64,000 nucleotides of DNA, taken from the NCBI RefSeq assembly GCF_963676685.1, contig NC_092348.1, forward strand, positions 27,937,386-28,001,385, read 5' to 3'. Position numbers and translations under genes: made by a program. The DNA comes from Mytilus edulis (Eukaryota; Mollusca; Bivalvia; Mytilida; Mytilidae). The notes below the pieces were generated by a model, which saw only the letters and a program-made list of their open reading frames with translations, was not told where the DNA came from and made no database searches. Of this stretch, positions 62,901 to 64,000 are shown in pieces (positions within the stretch are counted from its first letter, which is position 1; each line of letters opens with the position of its first letter).

Positions 62901-63768
62901 CAAAAATTGATATACTTCCAAAGTAAGCTTCGTTTGAGAACAGTGTGAAGTTGGTTATATTCAAACAAGCTACTCTTTTGCAATTAATGAATAGAATGAA
63001 GGTGTTTTATTAATAAAAATATGTTCTCTCCATTCAAATTGCTACCCAAGCATCTTTAAAATACTTCACTATATTGAAATGAAAATTCAATAACTTTCTA
63101 TCAAAAAATCTTTATTATATTCTGAGATTTAAAAAACGATTTCTTGCATCAAAATTAAAAAAAAAAGTTTCCTTATTAATAATTCATTTTAAGGCAGATA
63201 GATCATTTTGTCTATTTGACTTTGACCATTGTATGACAATATTTTTATATCTATCAATTAAAATATGTCTATATACTATTCTATATCTATTTTCTTGTTA
63301 TATTATATACTTTTCTGATGCACAAATCAGTCTTAATTTATGTATAATTGCACTTCAAGTATTCCATAATTCCTATGCATATTTATTAAAATGATTTGGC
63401 CTTGTATGTATGTTTTTTTTATCTACTAGTAAATCACAACCGAAATGAATGACAGACGGACATTTAATGAATTATAATTAAAATCAAGATATTTGCGGTA
63501 TATCGCAAAAGTTTGCGTTATTTCGCAAAGGTTTGCGTTGTAACGCAAAGATAGGAATAAAATTTAAAAAAAATGTGTGGCGCTATTAATACGCTTCCGT
63601 ACATATCACTTTTAACATTTCAGTTCTTTTCTGGCAACACAGATGGCTATTCACCAAAAATGCAGGTATTTAGCTGTCCTTTCGAAGCCCAATACATCCG
63701 GATAAATCCTTTAGAATGGCACGATGGGATAGGATTGAGATTTGATCTTCTAGGATGCGACATCGATT
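50995..63768 (+). CDS. Gene E: secreted two-sushi + F5/8 type C protein, partial at the right edge
   Basis: Exons 50995-51031, 53545-53644, 55302-55420, 55854-55929, 59757-59875, 60953-61131, 61717-61869, 63624-63768 give 928 nt (309 codons plus 1 nt); intron phases are 1,2,1,2,1,0,0 and the last donor (phase 1) leads out of the window. Signal peptide MDTALIISLLIL..., sushi 1 at about 21-84, sushi 2 at 91-149, F5/8 type C at 153-306. The protein must continue: the phase-1 exit is where A goes on into its C-type lectin exons, so a further module is expected. Exons 1-3 are paralogous to D exons 1-3. Sushi 2 has the same split but is much more diverged. Intron 1 has a 954-bp tandem duplication, and the last intron seen carries a TIR element ending 24 bp before exon 8. 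Confidence 0.85.
51574..53481 (+). repeat. Near-perfect tandem duplication, 954 + 953 bp, in intron 1 of gene E
   Basis: Unit 1 (51574-52527) and unit 2 (52528-53481) both begin CTGGAATATAACACTTCAAC. I saw only a few differences, including one T less in a poly-T run and a C/A change (TTGCATAAC against TTGAATAAC). No exon lies inside. The extreme similarity points to a recent event or an assembly duplication. Confidence 0.95.
54714..55245 (+). repeat. R2 repeat in intron 2 of gene E
   Basis: Starts AAGAAGATGTAGTATGATTG and runs through the GGTTCCTGACTTTGGACAGT block; ends about 55 bp before exon 3. Confidence 0.7.
57141..57300. repeat. GC-rich inverted-repeat element
   Basis: GGGGCGGATCCAGCC at the left and CTTGGATCCGCCACTG at the right enclose poly-G/poly-C stretches (AAAGGGGGTCC twice). 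Compact foldback repeat in the AT-rich intron 4 of gene E. Confidence 0.7.
57520..57995. repeat. R2 repeat pair in head-to-head arrangement
   Basis: A forward copy (AAGAAGATGAGGTATGAGTG) and a reverse copy ending ACCACATCTTCTTTTTTA bracket the region, giving an inverted repeat with R2 sequence in both arms. Confidence 0.65.
58063..58301. repeat. Long foldback element in intron 4 of gene E
   Basis: Arms of about 78 bp (58063-58140 and 58224-58301) pair with few mismatches: ATAAAATCATTACAGCT against AGCTGTAATGATTTTAT, and TTGTTTGCTTTGTTTGTATA against its complement. Spacer about 83 bp. Looks like a MITE. Confidence 0.8.
59905..60440. repeat. R2 repeat pair (reverse then forward) in intron 5 of gene E
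   Basis: 59905-60045 reads GGAGAGTTGTCTCAATGGCA and ACACCACATCTTCCTATATC (reverse copy); 60115-60440 reads forward with AAGTGGAATGAGTGCC and the later TAACATATGACAGGTGCAAA block. Confidence 0.6.
60953..63768 (+). CDS. Gene E exons 6-8: F5/8 type C (discoidin) domain
   Basis: Exons 60953-61131, 61717-61869, 63624-63768. The domain runs from a first cysteine (ASCSTQYLISG) to LLGC. Signatures: WRPSRSDLNQFVQINL, ITTKG, SLDGKVFTPY, FFSGNTDG, YIRINPLEW. The introns after NQFVQ and after VTDK are phase 0, exactly as in gene A. Confidence 0.88.
62429..63599. mobile_element. 1171-bp TIR element in intron 7 of gene E
   Basis: Terminal inverted repeats of about 73 bp: CGGAAACGTATTAGCGCCAC at the left (62429-62500) and AATACGCTTCCG at the right (63526-63599), flanked by TA on both sides (62427-62428, 63600-63601). 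The right end is followed by exon 8 after only 24 bp, so the acceptor's upstream sequence is largely element-derived. The inner ends carry TTTGCGTTATAACGCAAA-like palindromes. An R2 fragment (62655-62790) is nested inside; no transposase is present. Confidence 0.8.
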
Positions 63769-64000
63769 GTAAGAATATCATTAAACAAATATACATGTAC
63801 AAAGTTAACGTTCTAACTGTAATTCAAAGTAATAAATAAAACTACTAAAATGGTGAATTATTGAAACGCATATACTTAATATATTTAATGGGGTAGACAA
63901 TGGAGGCTGCATTATATGGGGACAATTCATAAAATGCGTTGATATCCCGTTATAAATTTTGTGCAAATATTTTGTTCCAATATATACGGAAACAATTTGA

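Overview
The window is animal nuclear DNA, very probably from a bivalve mollusc and most likely a marine mussel (Mytilidae). It is AT-rich, its genes are split into short exons with GT-AG introns, and it carries repeat families I associate with mussel genomes (established knowledge for the families, inference for the taxon). No prokaryotic operons, rRNA, tRNA or CRISPR arrays were seen.

All recognisable host genes lie on the + strand. They form one cluster of five genes for secreted, cysteine-rich, carbohydrate-binding proteins, called A to E here. A (5294-17255, 12 exons, 626 aa): signal peptide, SUEL/rhamnose-binding lectin domain, Thr-rich linker, F5/8 type C (discoidin) domain, C-type lectin domain, Asn/Gly-Ser linker, chitin-binding CBM14-like domain. 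B (20710-24451, 3 exons, about 93 aa): signal peptide and one CBM14-like domain. C (27752-34468, 6 exons, 178 aa): signal peptide, one sushi domain, CBM14-like domain. D (38427-45411, 7 exons, 234 aa): signal peptide, two sushi domains, CBM14-like domain. E (50995 to beyond the right edge, 8 exons seen, 309 aa so far): signal peptide, two sushi domains, F5/8 type C domain. Exon joins were chosen by GT/AG sites, reading phase and paralog comparison; no transcript data were available.

The most interesting observation is how neighbours share halves. The 3' ends of A and B match, the 5' ends of B and C match, the 3' ends of C and D match, and the 5' ends of D and E match, with similarity extending into introns, promoters or UTRs. 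The simplest history is three ancestral genes (A, C, E) and two tandem duplications, each spanning the end of one gene and the start of the next. These would have created the chimeric genes B and D. Every domain boundary lies at a phase-1 intron, so the fusions stay in frame.

The rest is introns and intergenic DNA filled with repeats: two complementary fragments of a Penelope-like retroelement (intron 10 of A; 47.9-49.1 kb on the - strand), an abundant SINE-like repeat with a conserved tail (one copy split by a Harbinger-like element), several foldback or TIR elements, a near-perfect 954-bp tandem duplication in intron 1 of E, and minor tandem repeats. Likely roles for the proteins are extracellular glycan or chitin recognition (mucosal or haemolymph defence, or shell/byssus matrix); the sequence alone does not decide between these.
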